64,000 bases of DNA from Shewanella maritima (GCF_004295345.1 NZ_CP036200.1:4155501-4219500), one strand, 5' to 3'. Positions 37,909-48,060 are shown, counted from the first letter of the stretch. A program made the numbers and translations. Notes: generated from the sequence alone by a model not told the origin.

Positions 37909-38466
37909 ATGATGAAAACTGAATTAGAAAAGATGATAGCAGGGGAAATGTATGACCCTGCAGACGCTGAATTGGCCTCAATGCGGATCAACGCCCGAGA
38001 GCAAAGTGCCAAATACAATAACACTGCAGCGACAGATAACGCTAAGCGTACGCAGTTATTAAAAGCGCTATTTGGCGCGGTAAAAGGTGCCATCACCATA
38101 GAGCCACATTTTAACTGCGACTATGGCAGTAACATATTTGTCGGCGACAACTTTTACGCCAATTTTGGTTGTGTAATTCTTGATTGCGCCAAGGTCGTCA
38201 TTGGCGATAACTGTATGATAGGCCCACAGGTTGGTATTTACACCGCAAGTCATCCGTTAGATGCAACTGAGCGCAATAGCGGTTTAGAGTTTGCGAAAGC
38301 CATAACTATCGGCGACAACTGCTGGATTGGTGGTAATGCAACGATTAACCCTGGTGTGACTTTGGGTGATAACGTGGTTGTGGCATCTGGCGCAGTTGTC
38401 ACCAAAAGCTTTGGCGACAACGTGGTGATTGGCGGTAACCCTGCCAAAGTGATAAAACAGATTTAA
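37909..38466 (+). CDS. Maltose/galactoside O-acetyltransferase family (LbH hexapeptide)
   Basis: 185 residues. N-terminal helical cap [14 protein letters not shown] is the Mac signature, followed by the left-handed beta helix with hexapeptide repeats ([64 protein letters not shown]). The His in ASHPLD is the usual catalytic base of acetyl-CoA-dependent sugar acetyltransferases such as LacA/Maa/NodL. ATG 37909 or 37912 fits the family start; the 37873 start adds 12 unneeded residues. It is convergent with the LysR gene. Confidence 0.88.
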   Translation: MMKTELEKMIAGEMYDPADAELASMRINAREQSAKYNNTAATDNAKRTQLLKALFGAVKGAITIEPHFNCDYGSNIFVGDNFYANFGCVILDCAKVVIGDNCMIGPQVGIYTASHPLDATERNSGLEFAKAITIGDNCWIGGNATINPGVTLGDNVVVASGAVVTKSFGDNVVIGGNPAKVIKQI

Positions 38467-38507
38467 GTTATTGCGCATAACAGCTAACAATAATGACCAA
38501 CGCTGGG

Positions 38508-39419
38508 TTAACTATTATGCTCGGCAGTGGTTTGTACAAACTCAATAAACTTTTTAACAGCTGGTTTGATTGGCTTACCTTTCATCGTTACGATCCCATA
38601 AGCCACATCTATTTGAGGCATATTGTTAATATTCAGCAATACCAGTCGGCCAGCTTCTAGCTCTTGCTTGACGATGACATCGGGTAATAAACAAATCATG
38701 TCACTGTTGTACAAAGAGTGCTTGATGGTGTGGATTTCTTCAAAACGAACTAAGCCGCTGAAATATTCTCGTTCGGTGTCAAACAAGTCATCAAATGCAC
38801 TGGTTATTTCTACTGGTGTGCCTCGAGGTAAGGCTATTTGGTAGTCTTTTAGTCTTGGGGTAAATAGGTATTTCTCTTTTAATAGTGGATGTCCAGGGCG
38901 ACAGCAAAAGACGCCTTTTGATTCACAATAAGGGATGATGTCAATGTCTGGCATCTTGTCTAATTGAGTGATTCTGGTTTCTGCGAGAAAAACATCCAAT
39001 TCTCCCTTAAGCATTAAGCCATACAACTCTTCGACATAGCGATAGCAAAGCTCGACATTAAAGTTAGGGTACTTTCTTGTGAATTCAACCAAAATACTGT
39101 CATAGACATGGGATGCTACTAAGTTACCTCCACCTAGCACGATATCATTGAATGAGTCGTCTCTTGGCAGCTTAACTTCTGCTTCGAGGTCACTGACTGA
39201 CGATAAGATTTTCTCACTGTGTTTTAGCACGATATTGCCAAAGTAGGTGAGTTTTACAAATCGAGAGTTGCGCTCCATTAGTTTGGCTTCAAGTAAGCTC
39301 TCTAAACGCTGGATACTTCTTGTTAATGATGGCTGGGAGATATTGAGCTCACTAGCAGCAAGGCTATAGCTTTTATATTCAGCCAAAGTAACAAAGTGCT
39401 TTAGATGCCTTAGCTCCAT
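38508..39419 (-). CDS. LysR-family transcriptional regulator
   Basis: 303 residues. N-terminal winged helix: MELRHLKHFVTLAEYKSYSLAASELNISQPSLTRSIQRLE (abbreviated: LNISQPSLTRSIQRLE recognition helix). The C-terminal periplasmic-binding-like domain spans residues ~90-300 and binds an unknown ligand. ATG 39419 has SD AGAGGTG; a GTG six bases upstream is possible. It is divergent from the large S8 protease gene over a 470-bp intergenic region, the classic position for a regulator of the divergent gene. Confidence 0.9.
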   Translation of the reverse strand: MELRHLKHFVTLAEYKSYSLAASELNISQPSLTRSIQRLESLLEAKLMERNSRFVKLTYFGNIVLKHSEKILSSVSDLEAEVKLPRDDSFNDIVLGGGNLVASHVYDSILVEFTRKYPNFNVELCYRYVEELYGLMLKGELDVFLAETRITQLDKMPDIDIIPYCESKGVFCCRPGHPLLKEKYLFTPRLKDYQIALPRGTPVEITSAFDDLFDTEREYFSGLVRFEEIHTIKHSLYNSDMICLLPDVIVKQELEAGRLVLLNINNMPQIDVAYGIVTMKGKPIKPAVKKFIEFVQTTAEHNS

Positions 39420-39425
39420 TATCAC

Positions 39426-39890
39426 CTCTTAAATTTAACTAGGTAACAAGCATAAATAACCCGAGTTAAATCCAGCTTAATCTATGCAGTTTTAGTGACT
39501 ATTTTTGCGAGTTGGCCCGCACACTGGTTATTGCAATCAATAATTTTTTGCACAAGCTACCGAATAAAAAATTAGTGAGCAAGCTAAGGGGTGCTAGGTT
39601 GTTACAATTTGTATCAGGTTGTCGCGAATTTGATGAAGCTGATGCTTGTGAATAATCAGCAATATTAGCTGAACCTAGATTGTGCGACTGTTTTCGCGTT
39701 AAAAACCTGCCGATGTAAAAACTCTTTATTTCGAATATACCTTCCGCGCATCAAGCTATAGGTGCTTTCTATTGGATTGAAATTAAACAAAAAGATAACA
39801 ATTTGATAGCGAGCTGATTACCAGCTTGCGGATTTTTCAACACTACCACTGGTGGCTTTTTTCGAGTGGTAGAAAAACAGGAAGGTTTTA
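39426..39890. promoter_or_regulatory. Divergent LysR/protease regulatory region with 5'UTR hairpin
   Basis: 465 AT-rich bases with no ORF. Near the protease start, CTACCACT (39843-39850) pairs with AGTGGTAG (39865-39872), and an alternative palindrome CCACTGGTGG (39846-39855) overlaps its left arm; the SD AGGAAGG follows immediately. The overlap could allow alternative folding near the ribosome site, but this is inference. Confidence 0.5.
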
Positions 39891-42800
39891 ATGAAAATAA
39901 AAAAGATAAGCCTAATGACCATTGCGGCTATGTATGCAGCAGGTGCAGGAGCTGCTGCCAGTCAGCAGCCTGTATCACTTTCTTTGGCTAGCATGGACGT
40001 TCAGGGCGTCGACATTTCAAATGAAGAATATCAACGTATGCATGAGTTTAAAAATGCTAGGTTGAATCGTCCCACTCAAACTGTCGCGCCTAATCAACAT
40101 ATTCGAAAGGTGGGGTTAGATAAGGTTCCATTTCAAATGGAAACCGATTTAGCTCCGGGTGAGCATACTTACATTGTGCAGCTTTCAGATGCGCCAATTG
40201 CAACTTATCATGGTGGTATTTCTGGACTACAGGCAACTGCTGCAAGTGTTGCTCAAGGGCCTTTGCAATTTGGCAAGCAGCCTAGGGTTAAACTTAACCT
40301 GCAGTCGGCGGCCAGTGTTAGTTATCTTGGCTACCTTGAAAATCAACAAGCTAAAGTGCTTTCTGATATTAGTGCCAAAGCGGGAGCTAATAACAACGTT
40401 CGCCAATCCTACAAATATGCTTTCAATGGTATGAGTTTAATGATGACTCAAGCGCAAGCAGCCCGTGTGGCAAAGCTTGATGGGGTTCGCGCTGTTACCC
40501 GCTCTATAGTGCAAGAACTGCATACTGATGTGGGCCCTGAGCATATTGGCGCTGATAAAGTATGGTCGGGTGCTGCAACAGGCACCGAATTTACCGGAGC
40601 CGGTATTACCGTAGGTATTCTCGATACGGGGATTAATAGCCAGCACCCGTCTTTTGCTCCAATGGGTGATGATGGCATAGCTATTATAAACCCTCTTGGT
40701 ACGGGCAATTACCTAGGTGACTGCGAGCAAGTCGATTTTTCCCACATGTGTAACGACAAATTAATCGGTATTCGCTCGTATACGGAAATTACCGATAGCT
40801 ATGGTGATCCGGTATTTAGAGGGTTAGGTTGGAACGCTCCATGGGAACATGTTCGCCCAGCAAATGGCGAAGACTATAACGGTCATGGCTCGCATACTGC
40901 TTCGACCGTTGCTGGTAACGTGTTGCTTGATGTTGCCTACCAGGTTGCTGAGAGTGGCTATGGTGAACAAATTACAGGGCGAGGTACTGACTTAGTCTTC
41001 CCGCGAGTGTCTGGTGTGGCACCTCATGCGAACATTGTTTCATACCAAGTTTGTTGGGCGGGTGGTCAAGGGGCACCTTATGCCGGCTGCCCACAAGAAA
41101 CGACTCTAAAAGCTATCGACGATGCTATTGCTGATGGTGTAGATGTAATTAACTACTCCATTGGTGGTGCAGAGCAATATCCGTGGCAAGCCCCTACAGA
41201 ACTTGCTTTTCTAGCCGCACGTGAGGCAGGAATATCTGTTGCTGCATCTGCGGGTAACGCTGGTTCCTTTTGGATGGACCATGTCTCCCCTTGGGTAACG
41301 ACAGTTGCTGCTAGTACTCATGGGCGCGTAATTACCTCTAAAGAAAAAACCATTGATGGTTTTACTGGTGGTGAAGAAAGCCCTAGTCCTTGGGGGCCAA
41401 TGCGTGCGGCATCAATAACAGGTGGCTACACTGGCCCTGTGGTTTTAGCTGCAGATTATGACAGCGCTAACGCGAGTTGTGATGCCCCATTTGCAGAGGG
41501 GACATTCAGTTTCTACCCCGATGGTTCTACGTTAGCTACTTCGCCAATTGTTGTGTGCCAGCGTAGCGACCAGGCTAGGGTTGCCAAGGCTGACAATATT
41601 CGCTCTGGTGGTGCAGGGGCGATGATCCTATATAACCTTCAGCAAGATTGGGAATATGAGTCGCCAGATGCTGTGAAAGTTGCAGATTATTATTCATTGC
41701 CGACGGCACACATCGGCGCATATGACGGCAGTAAAGTGGTTGAATGGTTAGCCGCTGGTATTGGTCATACTGCTACCATCAGTGACGGCTCACTTTATAC
41801 AGAAATGGGCGAGGCTGATGAGCTGGCTGATTTCTCCTCTCGCGGTCCGAGTAAGACCAATCCAAATATCATGACGCCGACGTTGGCAGCTCCTGGTGTA
41901 GATGTATTTGCTGCTTACGCTAATGACAGAATTTTTACCATGACAGGCTATGGTATGAATTGGGCTGCAATTAGCGGTACCTCGATGGCTTCACCGCACG
42001 TAGCAGGTGCGATGGCGTTGATTAAAAATGCCCGCCCAGATTGGAGCCCTGCGGAAATTCAATCTGCTTTAACGACTACTGCGACTCAAGCTTCATTTGC
42101 GTTTGACGACGGTGGTGCTGGTGTTGTCAATGTCGCGAGGGCAATCAATGCGACATTAACTTTGGATGAAACCATTGAGAATTATCAAAATGCAGATCCA
42201 TTAGTGGGCGGTGACGTCAAAATGCTCAACATGCCGTATTTGGTTAACCGTGAATGCGAAGGGAGTTGCAGTTGGTTTAGAGTGGTTACAGCAACAGAAG
42301 ACGGTAGTTGGAATGTTAGTGCTGAAGAAATCGGTTATACGGGCGCGTCGCTTATGGATATTAGCGTTACGCCAACAAACTTTTCGCTAAGTGCCGGCGA
42401 AAGCCAGCGTATTATGGTGACGGCGAAGTTGCCTGATATCGATTTTCAATCTGACTCGCCTTTAGGGCAAGGTAATACTAACGGCTACACCTTCCAGGGG
42501 CAGCTGCAGCTAACCCCAATGGACTCTGGCAAGCCTCAGCAAGTATTACCAATTATCACCACTTATAAGAAGGCTGATCTTCCAGTGATCATTGAGGCTA
42601 ATATAGGTCGTGAGCAAGGTGAATTTTTGTCTCCAGAGCTTGTTGCTTCAGCGACTGATAATTTGTCAGCTGTGGTTTATGGAATGGCGAAAGGCGAACA
42701 GCAAGAGTATCACCTTAAAATGAATACTGAGTGGCCATTTGATATGGAAGATTCAGTGCCGAGTGAGGACTCGCAAATTGGTTATCGATTCTTCGAGGTT

Positions 42801-44813
42801 CCAGAGGGAACTAAGCGACTCATAGTTGAGATCGCTGAGGAAGATAACTTTGCTAAATTTGTAAGCCATTTGAGTATTGGTCGTGATGTAAATAATGATG
42901 GCAAGATCCACTGGGATAACGAAGCGATTTGTGTCTCAGATTGGCGAATGCGTGATTACTGCGCCATCAATAACCCTGAGCCAGGGCAATATTGGTACAT
43001 GCTAACCAATATGAAGTGGGGACTATATTGGGAAGATCCTTATGACATGGCTAATCGCTTTGTGACCAATGTAGTTCTAGTTAGTGATCAGGCTTCTGGT
43101 GAAGTGAGTGTGTCACCGACTTCTAGCGATGGGTTTACACCACAGTCTTTGAATATCAACTGGGATTTACCTAGCGCTGTAGAAGGTGACGTATATCATG
43201 GTGCAATTGCCCTTGGAACTGATACGAGTAACACAGAAGATATCGGTTTAATACCGCTGCGTTTAACCCGTACGAGTGATGACGTTCAGCTCACAAGTTC
43301 TCATACTGGCGCAAACGTAGGCGATATTGTCGATTTTGAACTGGTTCATCAAGCTAACTTAAATGGCTTAGAGCGTGAGCTAAACCTGACAGTTGAGCTA
43401 CCAGCGGGGATGACGCTAATTGAAGATAGCGTGCGTGGTAACGAGTTCTTCAATTCAATGACAACTGAGACACAGGCACAGCAACTGATGATAAATGGTA
43501 CTCAACCTTCATCTAAAGATGATGAGCCACGTTATGAGTTCACTACAAGTCTTGAGGATGAAATGTGTCGCTTACCGTTTAGCGATCAGACTCACTTCTT
43601 AGATCTTGAAGCGCTTGGCGTTCCTCAGCTTCCTGGGTTTGACAGCACTTGGAATCAAATGTTTGAAATTCCGGATTTCGTCGGTGCTGACAAGTATTTC
43701 CCACATATTCCTTTGTACGGTGTCTCTCGTGATGACACAACCAATATCATCACCATTATGGGTAATGGACTGCTTAAGTTTGATGCCCATGTGATTGAGT
43801 CTCTACCTGGCTATACCCTGGAATTTGACGGGATTAAAGATCTAGTGGTTGCTCCTTACTGGCGCAAAGATGGGGTGACAATTAATGAGTCTGGTATCGA
43901 CTTTGATACATTTACACCGTATAGCAACGGGCTGTTTGCTGCCGCACTAAACGACAGTAAATATCTTGGCGTGCAATGGAAGAAAATGTATGGCTCTATT
44001 CCTGGTTGGTTTGGCGCAGAGATAGACTATGAAACTCACTATAACTTCTCAATACTGGCTTCTACCGAAATCGACTTTACCCCTAACGTTTATGAGTTGA
44101 TCTTCACTTATGAAGAAATGAATGACGATAAAGGTGAACATACGATTGGTTTGAAGGGGTACCAAGGTGTGCGTGGATTCTACTACCCAGTTAACGGTTT
44201 CCATGTAGATGACTATGCAGTGAACGAGCCAGAGAAGTTTGGCAGTAATATGGTGATTTGTGCTAACTACCAAGGGCCTGAAAGTACACGATTAGTGACT
44301 CGTTTCTCAGCAAAAGTAACTAGTGCAGCAGTTGCAAGTGACAATGACGTAATGGTTAGTGCAACATTGAGCACCGGAAACACGGTCAATAAGTCTGTTG
44401 CTGTTCCTGTTGCCGGCAATATAACTGTGTTTGATATGGCTGATCATCAAATAGATGAGAACACAGTACTTGAAGGTATTGCTGTTGAGTACATGCATAG
44501 TCAAAACCGTGCGGTCTCTGTTAGTGCATCTGGTGATAATGTTACCGTAACCGCTGACGGCGCTATGTTAACCATTACGCCTGCTGCTGACTGGCATGGT
44601 GAAACCGAAGTGACGGTGACAGTGATGGATAGCACTAACCAACAAGATCAGGCATCAACAAGCTTTATGCTTACAGTAATGTCAGATGGCGTTGAGCCTT
44701 CTACACCAGTGACACCTGAACCAGAGCCTGAAACTGATTCATCAGGCAGTAGTTTAGGTTGGTTGGCATTAATGATGTTAGCTTTGGTTGGATTTGGCCG
44801 CCGTAAACACTAA
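39891..44813 (+). CDS. Secreted subtilisin-like S8 serine protease with PA insert and C-terminal sorting tail
   Basis: 1640 residues. Signal peptide, then an I9-like propeptide (EHTYIVQLSDAPIATYHGG; QSYKYAFNGMSLMMTQAQA). The S8 catalytic domain has Asp245 (GILDTGINSQHP), His332 (NGHGSHTAS) and Ser698 (GTSMASPHVAG). A PA domain (about 510-640) sits between His and Ser, as in lactocepin/C5a-type and Shewanella/Pseudoalteromonas proteases. Several beta domains follow, then a Pro/Glu linker and the C-terminal SSLGWLALMMLALVGFGRRKH, a GlyGly-CTERM/MYXO-like sorting signal: a small-residue motif, one helix and a basic tail. It probably degrades extracellular protein, attached to or released from the surface. 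Divergent LysR gene. Confidence 0.9.
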   Translation: MKIKKISLMTIAAMYAAGAGAAASQQPVSLSLASMDVQGVDISNEEYQRMHEFKNARLNRPTQTVAPNQHIRKVGLDKVPFQMETDLAPGEHTYIVQLSDAPIATYHGGISGLQATAASVAQGPLQFGKQPRVKLNLQSAASVSYLGYLENQQAKVLSDISAKAGANNNVRQSYKYAFNGMSLMMTQAQAARVAKLDGVRAVTRSIVQELHTDVGPEHIGADKVWSGAATGTEFTGAGITVGILDTGINSQHPSFAPMGDDGIAIINPLGTGNYLGDCEQVDFSHMCNDKLIGIRSYTEITDSYGDPVFRGLGWNAPWEHVRPANGEDYNGHGSHTASTVAGNVLLDVAYQVAESGYGEQITGRGTDLVFPRVSGVAPHANIVSYQVCWAGGQGAPYAGCPQETTLKAIDDAIADGVDVINYSIGGAEQYPWQAPTELAFLAAREAGISVAASAGNAGSFWMDHVSPWVTTVAASTHGRVITSKEKTIDGFTGGEESPSPWGPMRAASITGGYTGPVVLAADYDSANASCDAPFAEGTFSFYPDGSTLATSPIVVCQRSDQARVAKADNIRSGGAGAMILYNLQQDWEYESPDAVKVADYYSLPTAHIGAYDGSKVVEWLAAGIGHTATISDGSLYTEMGEADELADFSSRGPSKTNPNIMTPTLAAPGVDVFAAYANDRIFTMTGYGMNWAAISGTSMASPHVAGAMALIKNARPDWSPAEIQSALTTTATQASFAFDDGGAGVVNVARAINATLTLDETIENYQNADPLVGGDVKMLNMPYLVNRECEGSCSWFRVVTATEDGSWNVSAEEIGYTGASLMDISVTPTNFSLSAGESQRIMVTAKLPDIDFQSDSPLGQGNTNGYTFQGQLQLTPMDSGKPQQVLPIITTYKKADLPVIIEANIGREQGEFLSPELVASATDNLSAVVYGMAKGEQQEYHLKMNTEWPFDMEDSVPSEDSQIGYRFFEVPEGTKRLIVEIAEEDNFAKFVSHLSIGRDVNNDGKIHWDNEAICVSDWRMRDYCAINNPEPGQYWYMLTNMKWGLYWEDPYDMANRFVTNVVLVSDQASGEVSVSPTSSDGFTPQSLNINWDLPSAVEGDVYHGAIALGTDTSNTEDIGLIPLRLTRTSDDVQLTSSHTGANVGDIVDFELVHQANLNGLERELNLTVELPAGMTLIEDSVRGNEFFNSMTTETQAQQLMINGTQPSSKDDEPRYEFTTSLEDEMCRLPFSDQTHFLDLEALGVPQLPGFDSTWNQMFEIPDFVGADKYFPHIPLYGVSRDDTTNIITIMGNGLLKFDAHVIESLPGYTLEFDGIKDLVVAPYWRKDGVTINESGIDFDTFTPYSNGLFAAALNDSKYLGVQWKKMYGSIPGWFGAEIDYETHYNFSILASTEIDFTPNVYELIFTYEEMNDDKGEHTIGLKGYQGVRGFYYPVNGFHVDDYAVNEPEKFGSNMVICANYQGPESTRLVTRFSAKVTSAAVASDNDVMVSATLSTGNTVNKSVAVPVAGNITVFDMADHQIDENTVLEGIAVEYMHSQNRAVSVSASGDNVTVTADGAMLTITPAADWHGETEVTVTVMDSTNQQDQASTSFMLTVMSDGVEPSTPVTPEPEPETDSSGSSLGWLALMMLALVGFGRRKH

Positions 44814-44832
44814 TTGAATGGTTAAAATAACA

Positions 44833-44856
44833 AAGGGCTCTCTGTTGAGAGCCCTT
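44833..44856. terminator. Terminator hairpin between protease and ppiC
   Basis: AAGGGCTCTC / GAGAGCCCTT, a perfect 10-bp stem with a 4-nt loop. T-rich flank is better on the minus strand, but the position serves both convergent genes. Confidence 0.75.
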
Positions 44857-44900
44857 ATCACACTTATAAAGTGAGAGGGATGTCTACTGAGCCTTAGCCG

Positions 44901-45179
44901 TTAAGTGCGATACAGCACCTTAACCACATGCCAGCCAAACTTAGTTTTTACTAGGTGTGGTTTAATCAATTCGCCAGTAAAGCAAATTTTGTCAAATGCT
45001 GGCACCATTTGTCCTTTTTTGAACTCACCTAAACTGCCGCCTTTTTTACCTGATGGACAAGTAGAGTGCTTTTTTGCAAGCACATCGAATTTGGCGCCTT
45101 TATTGAGTTTATCCATGATCTCTTCAGCGAGTACTTTGTGTTTAACTAGAATGTGAAGTGCAGATGCCGTTTTTGCCAT
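44901..45179 (-). CDS. ppiC: Parvulin-type peptidyl-prolyl cis-trans isomerase PpiC
   Basis: 92 residues, a single rotamase domain as in E. coli PpiC (93 residues): ALHILVKHK at the start, KKHSTCPSGKKGGSLGEFKKGQMVPAFDK and the C-terminal KTKFGWHVVKVL, which contain the conserved catalytic pocket residues. No signal peptide, so cytoplasmic. Convergent with the S8 protease gene. Confidence 0.93.
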   Translation of the reverse strand: MAKTASALHILVKHKVLAEEIMDKLNKGAKFDVLAKKHSTCPSGKKGGSLGEFKKGQMVPAFDKICFTGELIKPHLVKTKFGWHVVKVLYRT

Positions 45180-45502
45180 GGTAAAGCCCGTTTGAAGGAT
45201 GAAAAATAAGTGGCGGCTATTATACGAGACTCGGCATTGATCAGCGAGTGATAGTTACAATATGGCTTTGCTAAACAATCAAAGGTATGTGTGTTGGTAA
45301 AGCGCTATAAACAAGCGCAAAAAAGTTAACTAACAAGCAATTGACGAAATGTGATCCCTGATTAATATATAACCATAGGTTCAGATAGTTATAGCCGTTA
45401 CAGTGTTAATTATTTCAGTGTTCAGGTAAGATCTGCCGCCATTATGCCTATATGGCGGTTTATAGATTAAATTGCACGGATGCTAATCAACGAGAGTACA
45501 AT

Positions 45503-46807
45503 ATGAAGTTTCCCGGACAGCGTAAATCTAAACATTACTTTCCAGTAAATCATCGCGATCCCCTGTTAGCTCAACTCACTCATCAACCTCAAGCACAAGC
45601 AAGTTATGTCTGTGGTATTGACCAAACTTTGGTCGACATTGAGGCGAAAGTTGAAGCGGAATTGTTAGAGCGTTACGGCCTACCAAAAGGAAACTCTACT
45701 CTTATTAACGACGAGCAAGCGCACGCTTTATATACCGAGCTTAAGTCGAACAATATGATCAGCGACGAGTTTGCTGGTGGCACCATTGGTAACACGGTAC
45801 ATAACTACTCGATTTTGGCCGATGACCGCTCGGTGCTGTTTGGCGTAATGAGCCAAAATATTATGGTTGGCAGCTACGCATACCGTTATTTATGCAACAC
45901 CTCATCTAAAGTTGACCTTAACTACCTACAACCTGTTGATGGCCCGATTGGTCGTTGTTTCACGCTGATTTCTGACGATGGTGAGCGTACGTTCGCCATT
46001 AGCAAAGGTTCGATGGACAAGCTAACGCCTGAGTTCATCAATAAAGATGTGGTACAAAACAGTGCGGCGTTAGTACTTACTGCGTACCTAATGCGCGCCG
46101 CTGAAGGCGATGGCATGACTAGCGCGGCAATGAAGGCAATTGAATACGCCAAAGAAGCCGATGTACCAGTGGTACTAACCCTAGGAACACGCTTCTTAAT
46201 TCAGGAAGACCCTAAGTGGTGGCAAAAGTTCATTAAAGAACATGTGACTATTCTTGCGATGAATGAAGATGAAGGTGAGGCATTAACAGGTCAAGTTGAC
46301 CCACTGCTTGCGAGTGAAGCAGCGCTTGAGTGGTGCGACATGGTATTAACCACAGCTGGCCCAATTGGTCTTTACACTGCAGGTTATGTTGATGACAGCG
46401 CTAAGCGCCAAACGAGTCATCCACTGCTGCCTGGCGCTATTCCTGAGTTTAACCGTTATGAGTTCTCGCGCCCGATGTTAAAAGCTGATTGTGATGAGCC
46501 AATTAAGGTTTATGCGCATATTTCACCTTATATGGGCGGTCCAGAGCTTATCCGTAACACCAATGGCGCGGGCGATGGAGCTTTATCAGCATTGTTACAC
46601 GACTTATCTGCTAACGTGTTCCACAAGGTAAACGTGCCTGGTTCGAGCAAGCATAAGCGTGAGGGATTATGCTATTCGTCATTCTCGCAAATTTGTAAGT
46701 ATGCTAACCGCGTTGCTTACGAAGTGTTAGCTCAGCATAGCCCGCGTTTGTCTCGCGCCTTACCCGAGCGAGAAGACAGCCTAGAAGAGTCATACTGGGA
46801 GCGATAG
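45503..46807 (+). CDS. gsk: Inosine-guanosine kinase
   Basis: 434 residues, same length as E. coli Gsk. PfkB/ribokinase family: GGTIGNTVHNYSILADDRS near residue 90 (sugar-binding side), and the C-terminal NTNGAGDGALSALLHDL with the catalytic Asp of the GAGD motif (about residue 375). It phosphorylates inosine and guanosine in purine salvage. ATG 45503 with SD GAGAG; an in-frame start 51 bases earlier adds an atypical leader. In E. coli gsk closes the adk-hemH-aes-gsk group; here it marks the right end of the accessory region. A terminator follows. Confidence 0.93.
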   Translation: MKFPGQRKSKHYFPVNHRDPLLAQLTHQPQAQASYVCGIDQTLVDIEAKVEAELLERYGLPKGNSTLINDEQAHALYTELKSNNMISDEFAGGTIGNTVHNYSILADDRSVLFGVMSQNIMVGSYAYRYLCNTSSKVDLNYLQPVDGPIGRCFTLISDDGERTFAISKGSMDKLTPEFINKDVVQNSAALVLTAYLMRAAEGDGMTSAAMKAIEYAKEADVPVVLTLGTRFLIQEDPKWWQKFIKEHVTILAMNEDEGEALTGQVDPLLASEAALEWCDMVLTTAGPIGLYTAGYVDDSAKRQTSHPLLPGAIPEFNRYEFSRPMLKADCDEPIKVYAHISPYMGGPELIRNTNGAGDGALSALLHDLSANVFHKVNVPGSSKHKREGLCYSSFSQICKYANRVAYEVLAQHSPRLSRALPEREDSLEESYWER

Positions 46808-46865
46808 TAAACGCTTACATCGACTTTGGTTTCAATCAGTTGGCTAGAAATACCTATTTTTAGAT

Positions 46866-46903
46866 AAAAAAACGCTAGTGAATTCCACATTAGCGTTTTT
46901 TTT
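46866..46903 (+). terminator. Rho-independent terminator of gsk
   Basis: AACGCTA (46871-46877) and TAGCGTT (46891-46897) with A and T tracts. Confidence 0.88.
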
Positions 46904-46936
46904 ATGGCTGAATTTTATAGAATGGTTCTAGTTTAA

Positions 46937-47128
46937 CCTGAACTCGGGATAATAAATCGGTTTCTAACGGCTATTTTTGTCTATTTCTGTGTTGAAGCTA
47001 CTTGCAATAGGCTAGCTATTGACGCGTAGCTTCGCCTTGAACTAAACAAAACTATCTCGCTAGAAACTTAGTGCTAGATCTAGCTCTGAACAAGAGAGTC
47101 ATTGGCACTTCCTTATCCCAAGTTCAGG
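46937..47128. mobile_element. MITE with 16-bp inverted repeats and 9-bp target duplication
   Basis: CCTGAACTCGGGATAA (46937-46952) and TTATCCCAAGTTCAGG (47113-47128) are inverted copies with one mismatch. Both ends are flanked by the identical 9-mer CTAGTTTAA (46928-46936 and 47129-47137), a perfect target-site duplication. The 192-bp interior has no ORF but holds a nested hairpin: GAAGCTAC (46994-47001)/GTAGCTTC (47026-47033) around AATAG/CTATT. A non-autonomous element mobilised by some IS transposase elsewhere; the family cannot be named with certainty. Confidence 0.9.
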
Positions 47129-47158
47129 CTAGTTTAATTTGATGTAATGGAGCCTGAC

Positions 47159-47989
47159 GTGAAAGGACAAATCTTAAGGGAAATGAAAGTGCTCAAAGCA
47201 ATTGAGCCTGAGTTTGAAGTGCAGCGCCGCGTTGCCTTTATTAAAGCCAAGCTAAAGGAGTCACATACCACTAGCCTGGTACTTGGGATCAGTGGTGGTG
47301 TGGACTCTTCAGTCACTGGGCGTTTATGCCAGTTAGCGGTGAACGAGTTAAATGCCGAGCAAAGCGACAAGGCTTATCAATTTATTGCGGTGCGTTTGCC
47401 GTATCACGTGCAAAAAGATGAAGACGAAGCCCAGCTAGCTTGTCAGTTCATTGAGCCAAGTAAACAAGTCACAGTAAACATTGCTGATGGCGTTGAAGGC
47501 GTGCATGCATCTACATTAGCAGGTCTTGCAGGCGCGGGTATTGAGCTGCCTGAGGCGAGTAAAGTTGATTTTGTTAAAGGTAACGTTAAAGCGCGTATGC
47601 GGATGATTGCCCAGTATGAAATCGCTGGTATGGTTGGCGGTTTAGTAGTGGGCACTGATCATAGCGCTGAGAACATTACTGGCTTTTACACCAAATACGG
47701 TGATGGTGCGTGTGATTTAGCACCAATTTTTGGTTTGAACAAACGTCAAGTTCGCCAGCTAGCAAGCTACCTTGGTGCGCCAGATGTATTAGTCACTAAA
47801 GCGCCAACGGCTGATTTGGAAGAAGATCAACCGCAGCTTGAAGATGAAGTGGCATTAGGCATGACTTACGATCAAATCGATGATTTCCTAGAAGGCAAAG
47901 ATGTGGATGACAGCGTTGAAGCCAAGCTAATTGGCATTTACAAGCGTACTCAACACAAGCGCGAGCCAATTCCAACGATTTACGATTAG
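47159..47989 (+). CDS. nadE: NAD+ synthetase, ammonia-dependent
   Basis: 276 residues from GTG 47159, which has SD GGAG at 47149-47152; ATG 47147 (280 residues) is the alternative. It has the PP-loop [16 protein letters not shown], then [41 protein letters not shown] (split: [12 protein letters not shown] and [12 protein letters not shown]) and the C-terminal [15 protein letters not shown], all standard for NadE. It amidates nicotinate adenine dinucleotide to NAD+. The right end of the upstream MITE and its 9-bp duplication lie only about 10 bp before the ATG, so part of the native promoter may have been displaced. Confidence 0.95.
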   Translation: MKGQILREMKVLKAIEPEFEVQRRVAFIKAKLKESHTTSLVLGISGGVDSSVTGRLCQLAVNELNAEQSDKAYQFIAVRLPYHVQKDEDEAQLACQFIEPSKQVTVNIADGVEGVHASTLAGLAGAGIELPEASKVDFVKGNVKARMRMIAQYEIAGMVGGLVVGTDHSAENITGFYTKYGDGACDLAPIFGLNKRQVRQLASYLGAPDVLVTKAPTADLEEDQPQLEDEVALGMTYDQIDDFLEGKDVDDSVEAKLIGIYKRTQHKREPIPTIYD

Positions 47990-48021
47990 TCGTTAGATAA
48001 CATTGTAAAAGCTGCCAATTA

Positions 48022-48060
48022 AAATCGCCGCCAATGAGTAAATCTTGGGCGGCGTTTTTG
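48022..48060 (+). terminator. Rho-independent terminator of nadE
   Basis: ATCGCCGCC and GGGCGGCG form a GC-rich stem followed by T5. Confidence 0.8.

Noticed and set aside
44049..44504. Minus-strand ORFs inside the S8 protease
   Set aside because: They are antisense to a long well-supported gene and lack start signals.
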